A program made the translations under genes and the position numbers. Shown here in pieces: positions 1 to 9,668 of a stretch of 37,362 nucleotides of DNA; position 1 is the stretch's first letter, and every line of letters starts with the position of its first letter. This stretch comes from an uncultured Thermomicrobiaceae bacterium (GTDB lineage Bacteria; Chloroflexota; Chloroflexia; Thermomicrobiales; Thermomicrobiaceae): contig CALKCJ010000025.1 in NCBI GenBank assembly GCA_938082375.1, forward strand, positions 1 through 37,362, written 5' to 3'. The notes beneath the pieces are model-generated. The model ran no database searches and was not told where the DNA came from. It saw nothing but the letters and a program-made list of their open reading frames with translations.

Positions 1-131
1 TGGCCCCGCTCGACCAGCCACCCCTCGAGCTCGGCCAGCGTGAAGTCGTGCAGGGTCGAGGGGCGCCGGCTGCGTGGCAGCGCCGGCCGGACGCGCTGGG
101 GATGGATTGTGAATTGTGACGCCGCCGTCAT
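1..131 (-). CDS. 5' end of an RlmN-like gene (partial)
   Basis: An ATG at 131-129 (minus) opens a frame that runs off the left edge with no stop, giving about 43 residues. The segment LHDFTLAELEGWLVERG resembles the conserved opening of RlmN, the radical-SAM 23S rRNA A2503 methyltransferase, which typically starts with a 'DLTLEELEAWLVERGEP' type helix. A purine-rich AGGCGGG lies just before the ATG. The gene starts about 55 bases downstream of the PrsW stop on the same strand, so the two may be co-transcribed. The radical-SAM CxxxCxxC motif is outside the window, so the identity rests on the N-terminal helix alone. It could be another protein with a similar start. Confidence 0.42.
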   Translation of the reverse strand, partial: MTAASQFTIHPQRVRPALPRSRRPSTLHDFTLAELEGWLVERG

Positions 132-186
132 GGCCAGGCCCGCCTACTCAGACTGCATCGAAGAGGAAGTGTACCACCCGGGTTGG

Positions 187-1470
187 TCAGACCGGATGCC
201 GGCCCGTCGCCCCGTCGGGCTGCTCCAGGCGTGCCCGGAGCGCGGCGATGCGCTCCCGGTAGCGCTCTTCGCTGTAGGCTTGCAGGAAGCGCGGGAGGCG
301 GTCTCCGCGGGCCAGATGCCACTTGCGGAAGGCGAGGTCGACCAGCAGCTCGTCGAGCTGGCGCTGGAGCAGCCAGGCGCGCAGACCGCCGCGTCTCAGC
401 GCCCGCCACAGCCGCCGTCGCCGCGCCCAGGGGCGCGCCAGGGTATCGAGGTCTTCCGGCAGCGCCGTGCCGTGCTCCACCTCGTCCGCGAGCTGCTCGC
501 GGATAAGGCGGGCCGCCCGCCGCCCGCCGGCCACTGCAAGGACGATCAGGGTGAGCAGGCCAGGCACCGTCAACGCCAGTGGCAGAGCGAGGACGATCCC
601 CAGGGTGAGGAGCGGGTTCTCTTGAGCCAGATCGGTGACCTGTAGCAGTGTCGTGACACCGTTCCACAACGCGTGCAGGAGTACCGCAACGCCAAAACCG
701 GCCACCGGCCAGAGCAGGCGGCGCTTGCGCGGCGCGGCCTGGCGGTAGAGCCCCAGCCCGATGCCGGTGGCGCTGGTGAACAGGGAGTGGGCCAGCCCGC
801 CCAGCACGCTGCGCAGGAAGAACAGCACCCCGACGCCGACCAGTCCGCTCTCCAAGTACGCGCCAGCGAAGTAGAGGATGTTCTCGACCATGGCGAAGCC
901 GAGCCCGACCAGCGCGCCGTAGACGATCCCGTCGACCACGTCGTCGAACTCGTGGCGTGCCAGCAGGAACAGCAAGGCGAGCGCGCTGCCCTTCGCACTC
1001 TCCTCGACGACCGGCGCCACGACAGACGAGCCGAGGGCATCTGCCACCACGCTGCCCAGGACGACCGTGAGCGCGACTCCTGCCAACAACTCTGCCAGGA
1101 CGGACGCCAGTGCAGCGACGAAGGCGCCCCAAAAGAAGGCGGCAGCCAGGAGCACGGCCGGCTCAGGCTCGCGCGGATCGAGAGCAAGGATAAGCGCAGC
1201 ATAAGCGGGAACCAGCAGCACAGCGGCGAAGCTCGCGACGATCAGGGCAGCCAGCGGGAGGGCGACCAGGAGAAAACCAGCGACCACGATGCCGCTCAGC
1301 AGGATGATCCAGCCGGCGCACCCCAGGAGCAGCCAGCGCAGGCTGCGATCCAGCACGCTCGGCCGCGCTCCCGCGATCCCGGCTCCCTCCACCATCGTCT
1401 GCGCCCCGCGCTCCACCCCATGAATGCCCGGATCGCCGCCAAGCGTACCCGCAGGCCGATCCAAGCTCAA
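187..1470 (-). CDS. PrsW-family intramembrane metalloprotease
   Basis: The product is a polytopic membrane protein of 427 residues with roughly eight or more hydrophobic segments in residues 45-330. It shows the PrsW glutamate-protease/CAAX-like motifs: VEESAK (EExxK), FAMVENILYF, GLAHSLFTSATGIGLG and LLHALWN, which in the family carry the putative catalytic Glu and metal-binding His residues. Family members cleave membrane-bound anti-sigma factors or other membrane proteins. The last 110 residues are hydrophilic, Arg-rich and probably cytoplasmic. The TTG start (1470-1468) overlaps the stop of the upstream metal ATPase, suggesting translational coupling. An ATG at codon 26 (MVEGAG) is an alternative start. 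The substrate cannot be told from the sequence; no sigma or anti-sigma gene is adjacent. Confidence 0.85.
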   Translation of the reverse strand: MSLDRPAGTLGGDPGIHGVERGAQTMVEGAGIAGARPSVLDRSLRWLLLGCAGWIILLSGIVVAGFLLVALPLAALIVASFAAVLLVPAYAALILALDPREPEPAVLLAAAFFWGAFVAALASVLAELLAGVALTVVLGSVVADALGSSVVAPVVEESAKGSALALLFLLARHEFDDVVDGIVYGALVGLGFAMVENILYFAGAYLESGLVGVGVLFFLRSVLGGLAHSLFTSATGIGLGLYRQAAPRKRRLLWPVAGFGVAVLLHALWNGVTTLLQVTDLAQENPLLTLGIVLALPLALTVPGLLTLIVLAVAGGRRAARLIREQLADEVEHGTALPEDLDTLARPWARRRRLWRALRRGGLRAWLLQRQLDELLVDLAFRKWHLARGDRLPRFLQAYSEERYRERIAALRARLEQPDGATGRHPV

Positions 1471-4001
1471 GACCGCTCACCGACCCGCTCGATCACCTCG
1501 ACGCCGGCCACCTCGTGGCCGAGCCGCTCCAGCTCGGCGCGCAGCTCTTCCGCACGCGCTCGCCCTCGCTCGACGATGACCAGCACGCGCCGCTCGGGAA
1601 CCTCCCCTTCGACGTCGAGCACGCCGGTGCAACGACGGAGCTTCCTCTCAATTCTCCGATAGCACCCTTCACAGTGGATCGTCGGGACCGTGAACAGGTA
1701 GGCCATACGCAGTGGCGGAGCGGATTGCGCCGAGGGCCTGGGCCGGGGCAGGAGCCGGCCGGCGAAGGAGTGCGCCAGCACCAGGCTCACGCTGACCGCC
1801 ATCGCTGCCATGGCCCAGACCGGCGTGATGAGCCCGGTCACGGCGGCCGCGATGCCCGCGCCGTTGAAGACCAGGGCCAGCGCGACGTTGGTCGCTGTCA
1901 GCCGGTAACTCCGGCGGGCGAGCTCGTAGGCGTCGACGAGCGCCGAGAGCCGATTGCCGATGAGCACGATGTCGGCAGCGTCGATAGCGATGTCGACTCC
2001 AGCGCCGATCGCGATACCGACGTCGGCCTGCATGAGCGCGGGGGCATCGTTGATGCCGTCACCGACCATCGCGACGCGCACGCCCCGCAGCTGGAGCTCG
2101 CGGATGGCTGCCGCCTTGTCCGCAGGCAGCATCTCGGCCTTCACCACCTCGATCCCAGCGGCGGCCGCCACTGCGTTCGCCACGCGACGATGATCCCCCG
2201 ACAGCAGGATCGGCTCGATCCCTCGCCGCCGAAAAGCCTCGATCGTCGCGCGAGCATCGGCCTTCACCCGGTCCGCGAGCCCGAGCACACAGGCAACCTG
2301 GCCATCGACCGCCACCAGGACGGCGGTCTGGCCCTCGCTCTGGACGCGCTCGACCAGGGGATGCAGGGGAGCTGGGTCGATCCCCTGCTCTGACAGGAAG
2401 CGCGATGTACCGGCGAGGACGTCATGCCCTTCGACCCTTGCCCGGACCCCTCGCCCGGGTTCGGCCATGAACCCATCCGGCTCGCTGAGCTGGATGCCCT
2501 GCTGGCGGGCAGCGCTCACGATCGCTCGAGCCAGCGGGTGTTCGGACGGGTGCTCCGCGCTCGCGGCCAGCTTCAGGAGATCACTCGGCGTGCCGGCCAG
2601 GGCGTGGCAACCGGCGAGCGCAGGCTTCCCCTCCGTGAGCGTACCGGTCTTGTCGAAGGCAATGGCGCGCACGGTGCGGAACACCTGGAATGCCTCCCCT
2701 GAGCGCATCAGGATGCCGCGCGCCGCCGCCTCGCCCGAGGCGCGGATGAGCGCGAGCGGTGTCGCCATGCCCAGCGCGCAGGGATACCCCATGATCAGCG
2801 CGCCGAGCGCGGCGAAGCTCGCCCGAAGGAGGTCAACGTCGCCGGAGACCAGCCAACTTCCAGCCGTCCAGAGGAGCAAGCCGAGCACGCTCGCGCCGAA
2901 CACGGTGGGCACGTAGACCAGGAGCACCTGATCGACGAGCCGCAAGATCCCTGGCTTCATCGCTCGCGCCTCGGCGACCTGCCGGGCCACGCTCTGGAGG
3001 AACGTGTCGGGGCCAACGTGCGTCACCTGAACGACTAGTGCTCCGGTCAGGTTGAGCGCGCCACCGATGACCTCGCTGCCGGGCAGCTTGTCGACCGGCA
3101 CCGACTCGCCCGTCACCAGGCTCTCATCGGCCGACGAGGCTCCCTCCACGACGCGGCCATCGACCGGGATCCGCTCGCCGGGGCGGATCCGCACGAGATC
3201 GCCGACGGCCAGCCGGTCGACCGGCACGGTGACCTCGCTGCCGTCCGCCGCGACCCGACGGGCGACCGGTGGAACGAGCGCCAGCAGCCGCCGTACCGAC
3301 TGCGACGCTCGCACATGGACGAGGACGGAGGTATACCCGCCGATCAGGTGGAACGCCAGGACGAACACCGTCGCGCCGAAGAACTCGCCCGCCGGGAGAG
3401 CCGGCACCGCTAGCCCGACGAGCCCGCCGATGAGGCCCGCCAGCGCCGAAGCCGAGGCCAGTACGTCCTGGTTGAGGATGCCGCGGCGGATCGACTGCCA
3501 CCCGTTGCGGGCCACGATGAACCGCGCCGGCCCGCCGACCACATACAATGCCAGAGCCGCCATGACGAGCATGCGAGTCCGGCTCGGCCCGAAGAGCGCG
3601 CTCACCAGCATCAGCGCCGACGCTGCCGCGAGAAGGATCGCCGCCTGCAGCGCCTTGCGCCGCGCGGTGGCAAGCTCTCGCTCCTCTTCGAGCAGCGCCA
3701 GCTGCTCGTCAGGCGCCCGGACGGAGAAGCCGATCGCTTCAAGCGCGGCTTCGATGGTCGCCGGTGCGACCCGCTCCGGCTCGTACTCGACAAGCACCTC
3801 CTCGTGAGCGATGCTCACATGGACCGAGCGCACGCCGTCGAGCCGCCCGACCGCCCGCTCGATCGAGGCGGTACACAGCGAGCAGTGCATCCCACCGACC
3901 TTAAGGTGGAGCTTCCTCGTACGCCGGCCGTTCGCCAGCAGCGCTGCATCCACTGCCGACGCCTGGGAATTGACCGGCTGGGGCGAGAATCCCTCGTTCA
4001 T
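1467..4001 (-). CDS. P1B-type heavy-metal translocating ATPase with N- and C-terminal HMA domains
   Basis: This 844-residue metal pump carries all cytoplasmic P-type motifs: TGES (297-300), DKTGT with the phosphorylated Asp450, SEHPLA (486-491, the P1B 'HP' motif) and GDGINDAP. It has an N-terminal HMA domain with metal-binding C40-x-x-C43 and a second HMA-like domain after the last membrane helix with a CEGC motif. The metal-gate motif in the membrane is YPC (406-408), not the usual CPC, SPC or TPC. Late helices have FN in place of CopA's YN, and MAVSVS in place of MALSSVS. The metal specificity is therefore uncertain; copper-like, zinc/cadmium-like or other are all possible. Expression is very likely driven by the MerR-type promoter at 4105-4136. 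The start ATG lies about 100 bases downstream of that promoter, and PrsW follows with overlap. Confidence 0.93.
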   Translation of the reverse strand: MNEGFSPQPVNSQASAVDAALLANGRRTRKLHLKVGGMHCSLCTASIERAVGRLDGVRSVHVSIAHEEVLVEYEPERVAPATIEAALEAIGFSVRAPDEQLALLEEERELATARRKALQAAILLAAASALMLVSALFGPSRTRMLVMAALALYVVGGPARFIVARNGWQSIRRGILNQDVLASASALAGLIGGLVGLAVPALPAGEFFGATVFVLAFHLIGGYTSVLVHVRASQSVRRLLALVPPVARRVAADGSEVTVPVDRLAVGDLVRIRPGERIPVDGRVVEGASSADESLVTGESVPVDKLPGSEVIGGALNLTGALVVQVTHVGPDTFLQSVARQVAEARAMKPGILRLVDQVLLVYVPTVFGASVLGLLLWTAGSWLVSGDVDLLRASFAALGALIMGYPCALGMATPLALIRASGEAAARGILMRSGEAFQVFRTVRAIAFDKTGTLTEGKPALAGCHALAGTPSDLLKLAASAEHPSEHPLARAIVSAARQQGIQLSEPDGFMAEPGRGVRARVEGHDVLAGTSRFLSEQGIDPAPLHPLVERVQSEGQTAVLVAVDGQVACVLGLADRVKADARATIEAFRRRGIEPILLSGDHRRVANAVAAAAGIEVVKAEMLPADKAAAIRELQLRGVRVAMVGDGINDAPALMQADVGIAIGAGVDIAIDAADIVLIGNRLSALVDAYELARRSYRLTATNVALALVFNGAGIAAAVTGLITPVWAMAAMAVSVSLVLAHSFAGRLLPRPRPSAQSAPPLRMAYLFTVPTIHCEGCYRRIERKLRRCTGVLDVEGEVPERRVLVIVERGRARAEELRAELERLGHEVAGVEVIERVGERS

Positions 4002-4104
4002 GGCACATATCTCCTCATTGGATCCGCTCCAGCAGAGCGCAGCCGGCTCGGTCGAGCGAGTAATCGGTGCCTGAATCCGATCGCTCGCTCTCCCTCACCT
4101 GGCC

Positions 4105-4136
4105 AGCCTACACCTTCCAGTGCACTGGAAGGTCAA
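4105..4136 (-). promoter_or_regulatory. MerR-family operator/promoter with 20-bp spacer
   Basis: On the minus strand, -35 TTGACC (4136-4131) and -10 TAGGCT (4110-4105) are separated by 20 bp, too long for ordinary sigma-70 promoters but diagnostic of MerR-type activation by DNA untwisting. The spacer carries a perfect 22-bp palindrome at 4112-4133 with arms ACCTTCCAGTG and CACTGGAAGGT. The CCTTCC/GGAAGG arms match CueR-type sites, while the 20-bp spacing matches ZntR-type promoters. It faces the metal ATPase at 4001, and the MerR gene lies immediately upstream, so it is almost certainly that regulator's target. Confidence 0.88.
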
Positions 4137-4261
4137 GTCCTCCTGGTGACTCGTGGGGTACGCGGGATCAGCCGCGGGCACGGCCGAGCCGGTCCGCCGA
4201 GGTGAGCGTGCCTGGTATCGATGAGGCGCCGTCCACCCCGGCCGCTTCCAGTGCGCTCGCG

Positions 4262-4741
4262 TCAGCGCCGTGCCCGAGAGGCGATCAAGTCGGGAGCCGT
4301 TGTCGGATCCAGCTCCGGCCCCGCGATTTCGATTGCCGGGCAGACGCCGCCACTGGCCTCCGGCTGCGTCGCCTGCGTCACACGCTCCACCAGTGCAGCC
4401 AACTCAGAACGCAGCCGCTGGAGCTCACTGATCTGGCGGTCGATCTCGGCGAGCCGCTGCCCAGCCAGCTCGCGGACCCGGCAGCAGGGCCGGCTCCCGG
4501 TATCGTGCAGCGCCAGGATATCCCGGATCGCCTCCAGGGTCAGGCCGAGCGCCTGTGCCCGCCGGATGAAGCGCAGCCGCTCAAGGTCGCGCTCGTCGTA
4601 AACGCGGTAGCCGTTCAGCAGCCGCGCCGGCTTCGGCACGAGGCCGATCGCCTCATAGAAGCGGATCGTCCTGGAGTTGACACCGGCTCGCCTGGCCAGC
4701 TCACCGATCCGAAGGTGGGTCGTCTCCCGCCGCTCGCTCAT
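4262..4741 (-). CDS. MerR-family metal-responsive transcriptional regulator
   Basis: This 159-residue protein has an N-terminal MerR winged helix-turn-helix (LRIGELARRAGVNSRTIRFY, about residues 10-29; NGYRVYDERDLERLRFIRRA follows), then a long dimerisation helix. Cys86-Cys87 (PCC) and Cys134 (GVCPAIE) sit near the ends of the dimer helix, where metal-sensing members place their ligands. The pattern differs from CueR's paired C-terminal Cys, so the inducer cannot be named. The ATG at 4741 is chosen because GAGGCGG lies 9-10 bases upstream and the HTH begins right after. A longer open frame to 4966 would add 75 residues with no family resemblance. It is transcribed in the same direction as the ATPase, upstream of its operator. 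Confidence 0.9.
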   Translation of the reverse strand: MSERRETTHLRIGELARRAGVNSRTIRFYEAIGLVPKPARLLNGYRVYDERDLERLRFIRRAQALGLTLEAIRDILALHDTGSRPCCRVRELAGQRLAEIDRQISELQRLRSELAALVERVTQATQPEASGGVCPAIEIAGPELDPTTAPDLIASRARR

Positions 4742-4841
4742 CGTGAACCCGCCTCGCATGGCGCCCGGCATACGATCCACGGCATGATTGTTCCACTGGA
4801 AGGGACACGAGGCACACTCAGGCATGACCGGAGGTAGTTCG

Positions 4842-5339
4842 ATGGATCTCCGCTCGATCCAGCGGCCGCTCAAGGAGCGGTATCGCAGCGACCCGGAGGC
4901 AGCGCAGATCACGCTCCAAGCAACCGGGAGCCAGGTCGACTCTCCGCTCAGCTGCTCGGTTGACATCGGCCGCGCGATCTACCAGGCCGAAGCCCACGCC
5001 GGAGTCGGCGGCTCGGGGATGGCAGCCTGCTCTGGCGACCTGCTGCTCGGGGCGCTCGCGGCGTGCGCCCAGCTCACCTGCCAGATGGTCGCCACCGCGA
5101 TGGGCATCCCATTCGAGCGTATCGAGGTGACGGTCGAGGGTGACCTGGACCTGCGCGGCACGCTCGGCATCGCGAAGGATGTGCCGGTCGGCTTCCAGGC
5201 GATCCGGGTGCGCTTTGATGTCGAGGCGCCGCAGGCGACCGCGGAGCAGCTCGAGGCGCTGCGTGAGAAGAGCGAACAGTACTGCGTCGTCATGCAGACG
5301 CTGCTGCACCCGCCATCGCTGGAGTGCCGCTGGAGCTAG
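4842..5339 (+). CDS. OsmC-family protein
   Basis: This 165-residue protein has the OsmC/Ohr-type fold pattern: a central helix segment CSGDLLLGALAACAQLTCQM (about residues 62-81) with the first redox-type Cys, and a C-terminal SEQYCVVMQTLLHPP with the second Cys. Family members reduce organic hydroperoxides or act as small-thiol-dependent stress proteins. The usual GP-x-P-x-E-LL motif is altered here to ACSGDLLL, so it is an OsmC-like paralogue and not classical OsmC or Ohr. The ATG at 4842 is preceded by GGAGGT with 6-base spacing. It is divergent from the MerR regulator, hinting at a shared stress response to thiol-reactive metals; this is inference. Confidence 0.85.
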   Translation: MDLRSIQRPLKERYRSDPEAAQITLQATGSQVDSPLSCSVDIGRAIYQAEAHAGVGGSGMAACSGDLLLGALAACAQLTCQMVATAMGIPFERIEVTVEGDLDLRGTLGIAKDVPVGFQAIRVRFDVEAPQATAEQLEALREKSEQYCVVMQTLLHPPSLECRWS

Positions 5340-5346
5340 CGGAAAC

Positions 5347-6027
5347 TCAGCCGTACAGCTCGCTCAGCTTCTCGAGGCTGAAGTCGGGCGACTGGCACAC
5401 CTCGATGATCCGCCGCTCGCGTGCCTCCACCTCTTTGGCCGCTCGGAAGAGGTCAGGCGCGATCTCGAGCGGGATCTGGATCACGCCGTGCTTATCGCCG
5501 TGCAGCAGGTCGCCGGGATGGACCGTCAGCCCGCCGACCTCGACCGGCGTGCCGATCTCGACCACGTGGACGTAGGCGTGCGAGACGTGCACCCGAGAGG
5601 CGAACAGGTGGAAGCCGAGCTGCTCCACCTCGTCCAGATCGCGCACGCCGCCGTTGGTCACCGTGCCGACGCAGCCGAGCGCGCGGTGGATGTTGGCGTT
5701 CACCTCGCCCCAGAAGGAGCCGACCGGCGGGTCATCGAGGTCTTGAACCACGACGACGCGCGGCTCCGGGATCGAGCAGATGTACTCCCACATCCGGCGG
5801 CGCGGGACAGCCGCACCGGGAGCCGGTGGCTGGGCTGCCCGGATCTTGGCCGTCACGGCATAGCCCACCATCACGCCCAGGCCGGGCAACATGCAGCGCA
5901 CGCTCGAGTCCATAAACCCCTGATTCCGCGGCCGGATATTGAACGTCTCGATCGCGTTGGCGACCGTCGGCGTATTCAGTGTCTGGAGCGCCCGGAGCAC
6001 CGCCGGGTTGAGCGGCCCTTGCGTCAC
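5347..6027 (-). CDS. RraA-family protein (HMG/CHA aldolase-like)
   Basis: The 226-residue product matches the RraA fold family, whose enzymatic members are class II 4-hydroxy-4-methyl-2-oxoglutarate/4-carboxy-4-hydroxy-2-oxoadipate aldolases with oxaloacetate decarboxylase activity. The signature is the acidic-X20-Arg-Asp motif: here Glu in WGEVNANI, then exactly 20 residues, then RD of GGVRDLDEV. The classical motif starts with Asp; Glu is a common variant in RraA-like proteins. The PGDLLHGDKHGVIQIP segment is also typical. The start is GTG (6027-6025), preceded by a GAGAGGGGG ribosome site. It is larger than E. coli RraA (161 residues), which argues for an aldolase-like enzyme over an RNase E inhibitor. 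The neighbouring amidase is divergent, and no complete catabolic pathway is visible. Confidence 0.85.
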   Translation of the reverse strand: MTQGPLNPAVLRALQTLNTPTVANAIETFNIRPRNQGFMDSSVRCMLPGLGVMVGYAVTAKIRAAQPPAPGAAVPRRRMWEYICSIPEPRVVVVQDLDDPPVGSFWGEVNANIHRALGCVGTVTNGGVRDLDEVEQLGFHLFASRVHVSHAYVHVVEIGTPVEVGGLTVHPGDLLHGDKHGVIQIPLEIAPDLFRAAKEVEARERRIIEVCQSPDFSLEKLSELYG

Positions 6028-6404
6028 CCTGTCCCCCTCTCCGGCTTGCTGCCCGCGCGAGCACGGGCAGCTCGAACGCGCAGCGCCCGCTCCCGGCTGC
6101 CGGGCGGAGAGATCTCTCGACCGACAAACTGGCCAGCTGACCCTTTTCTCGCTGCGCCCGTGTGCCGTGCCGCTATCGAGGCACTGGCGGTTACCAAGTA
6201 GAATCCGGCTCGGGCGACCGATCGCGCCCTTCAGTCACGTGGCGGCACCGTCTGCTCGACGCCAGGAGCGAACTCGCTCGCGGCTCATACTACCAGGCAG
6301 TGCGCGCCATCGAGAAGGGCGAAGCGATCGACCGTCCGCCAAGGGAGCGGGCTGAGAGGCAGGGGGTACTCCACGAACGATTGTATGCCGGGAAGGGGTA
6401 TTCA
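6028..6404. other. Divergent intergenic region, RraA-like / amidase
   Basis: This 377-bp non-coding stretch lies between two divergent genes, so it should hold promoters for both. A TAGAAT hexamer (6199-6204, plus) is a possible -10 for the amidase, with no convincing -35. GGAAGGGG at 6391-6398 is the amidase ribosome site. A GGAG...CTCC pairing is possible around 6345-6373, but I recognise no riboswitch: the CTGAGAG at 6350-6356 lacks the rest of a TPP element. No small gene is supportable here. Confidence 0.4.
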
Positions 6405-8039
6405 ATGACAGCGCGTGAGGAGCTGAGCGGCTTGTTGGCCCGCATACGGGTGAACCTCGCGCAGGCCGGCATCCGGGTGACCGACGACACGCTGGAGCTG
6501 GTGGCCGAGCGCGGGTTCCTGGCGACCGCGCAGGCGTTCCAGCGGATCGTCGAGGAGGCTCCAGCGGATGCGACGCCTGAGTATCTCGAGCCGTGGGGTG
6601 TCGTGGACACGCCGCCACAGGCGGGGCCTGCGACTGCACCTCCAGCCTCGGCGTCAGCCGTGACCACGAGACGCATGCCCGGCTATCCCACCCTCTTGGA
6701 GCTGGCCGGCCAACTCCGGCGCCGCGAGGTCTCCTCGCTCGAGCTGACCGAGCAGGCACTGGCCCGGATCCAGGAGCGGAACCCAGTGCTCAACGCCTTC
6801 CAGCTCGTGCTAGCCGAGGAGGCGCTGGCCGCCGCCCGGCAGGCCGATCGAGACCTCACAGTGGGCAGAGACTGTGGCCCACTGCACGGCATCCCCATCG
6901 CGGTCAAAGATCTCCTGGCCATGGCCGGTACAGTCACGACCGCTGGCTCCAAGATCCTGGCAGCCTGGGAGCCAGGCTTCGACGCGGCGGCCGTCGAGCG
7001 GCTGCGCGCGGCGGGTGCGGTCATCGTGGGCAAGACGCGACTCTCGGAATTCGCCTACTCGCCAGCCTCGAACAACGCCCACTACGGCCCCACGCGTAAC
7101 CCCTGGAACCTGGACCACGACACCGGCGGGTCGAGCAGCGGCTCAGCCGCAGCCGTCGCAGACGGGCTGGTCGCCGCCGCGCTCGGCTCCGACACCGGTG
7201 GCTCGGTCCGGATACCGGCTGCGCTCTGTGGCCTGGTCGGGCTCAAGCCGACCTTCGGGCGGGTCAGCCTGTACGGCGCTGTCCCGCTTGCTTGGTCGCT
7301 CGACCACCTGGGGCCGATAGCCCGCAGCGTTGTCGACGCTGCTCTGCTCTTCCAGGCACTGGCCGGGCACGACCCGCGGGACGGACGGACGCGCCCAGTT
7401 CCACTCCCCGATGCCGAGGCGGCGTTGCGTGGCGGTGTGGAGGGCTTGCGCGTCGGCGTGCTGCGTGACGACGGGAGCGGCGAGCCCCTGGGATCCCCCG
7501 AGGCGCTGGCAGCCTGGGAGGCCGGGCTGGCAGCGCTGCGAGGCGCAGGCGCCACCCTCGTCGAGCTGGATCTCCCTGAGTTGAGCCGGCTGCGCGTGCT
7601 CAACGGTGCGCTGCTTGCCCAGGAGGCGGTCGCCTACCACTTGCCCTGGCTTCGGGAGCGCCTGGAGGAGTACGGCGAGTTCATGCGGCTCCGTATCCTC
7701 TCGTCCTTCGCCTACGGGCCGGCCGATTTCGTGCGAGCGCAGCAACTCCGCCAGGTACTCCGCAATCGCTGCCAGCAAATCTTCAAGCAGGTCGACCTGC
7801 TGAGTACGCCGACGGTGCCGTACGGTGCCCCGAAGCTTGGGAATCCCGCGCGCAATACGTGGTTCACCGCGCCCTTCAACGCGCTGGGCTGGCCGGCGAT
7901 CACGGTGCCGGTCGGGTTGACGGCCGAGCGGCTGCCACTGGGCCTGCAGCTCGCCGGGCGCCCCTGGGACGAGGTGAATGTGCTGCGGGCGGCCGCGGTA
8001 GTGGAGCAGGCCGGCCCCTGGCCTGGCGGCATGCCCTGA
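6405..8039 (+). CDS. Amidase-signature family hydrolase with extra N-terminal domain
   Basis: This 544-residue protein of the amidase signature family hydrolyses carbon-nitrogen bonds of amides through a Ser-cisSer-Lys triad. Visible residues are Lys168 (PIAVKDLL), cis-Ser243 in GGSSSGS and nucleophile Ser267 in SDTGGSVRIPAALCG, followed by GLVGLKPTFGRVS. Residues 1-65 form a separate helical segment joined by a Pro/Ala-rich linker (about 68-86). That segment is not part of the catalytic domain and may be a fused accessory domain. No gatB or gatC is nearby, so this is unlikely to be the GatA tRNA amidotransferase. The ATG at 6405 has a good GGAAGGGG site; the open frame upstream to 6162 lacks family resemblance. 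The substrate is unknown. Confidence 0.88.
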   Translation: MTAREELSGLLARIRVNLAQAGIRVTDDTLELVAERGFLATAQAFQRIVEEAPADATPEYLEPWGVVDTPPQAGPATAPPASASAVTTRRMPGYPTLLELAGQLRRREVSSLELTEQALARIQERNPVLNAFQLVLAEEALAAARQADRDLTVGRDCGPLHGIPIAVKDLLAMAGTVTTAGSKILAAWEPGFDAAAVERLRAAGAVIVGKTRLSEFAYSPASNNAHYGPTRNPWNLDHDTGGSSSGSAAAVADGLVAAALGSDTGGSVRIPAALCGLVGLKPTFGRVSLYGAVPLAWSLDHLGPIARSVVDAALLFQALAGHDPRDGRTRPVPLPDAEAALRGGVEGLRVGVLRDDGSGEPLGSPEALAAWEAGLAALRGAGATLVELDLPELSRLRVLNGALLAQEAVAYHLPWLRERLEEYGEFMRLRILSSFAYGPADFVRAQQLRQVLRNRCQQIFKQVDLLSTPTVPYGAPKLGNPARNTWFTAPFNALGWPAITVPVGLTAERLPLGLQLAGRPWDEVNVLRAAAVVEQAGPWPGGMP

Positions 8040-8132
8040 TCCGACCACAGGGCGCGAGTATCGGTGAGCCAGGCCGCGCGGCTGGTGCGACGCTCTTATC
8101 CGTCGCACCGTCTGTTGCCACACGCAGGCGGC

Positions 8133-9518
<1,386 letters not shown>

Positions 9519-9668
9519 TTATACCGGTACCGAACGGAAAGCTTCGCCCGTCTAAGGGCCGCGCGAAAAAACATGCGCGACTGGAAACACCAAAGCCGAG
9601 GCGCTCTCTCACCGGTAGCCAGCCCGATGACGCGCCGAAGTGCTCCCTTGCGCGTGCACTTCGCGTCG

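Noticed and set aside
6345-6375. TPP riboswitch before the amidase, suggested by CTGAGAG
   Set aside because: Only this short match exists; the other conserved TPP segments are absent and the gene is not a thiamine gene.
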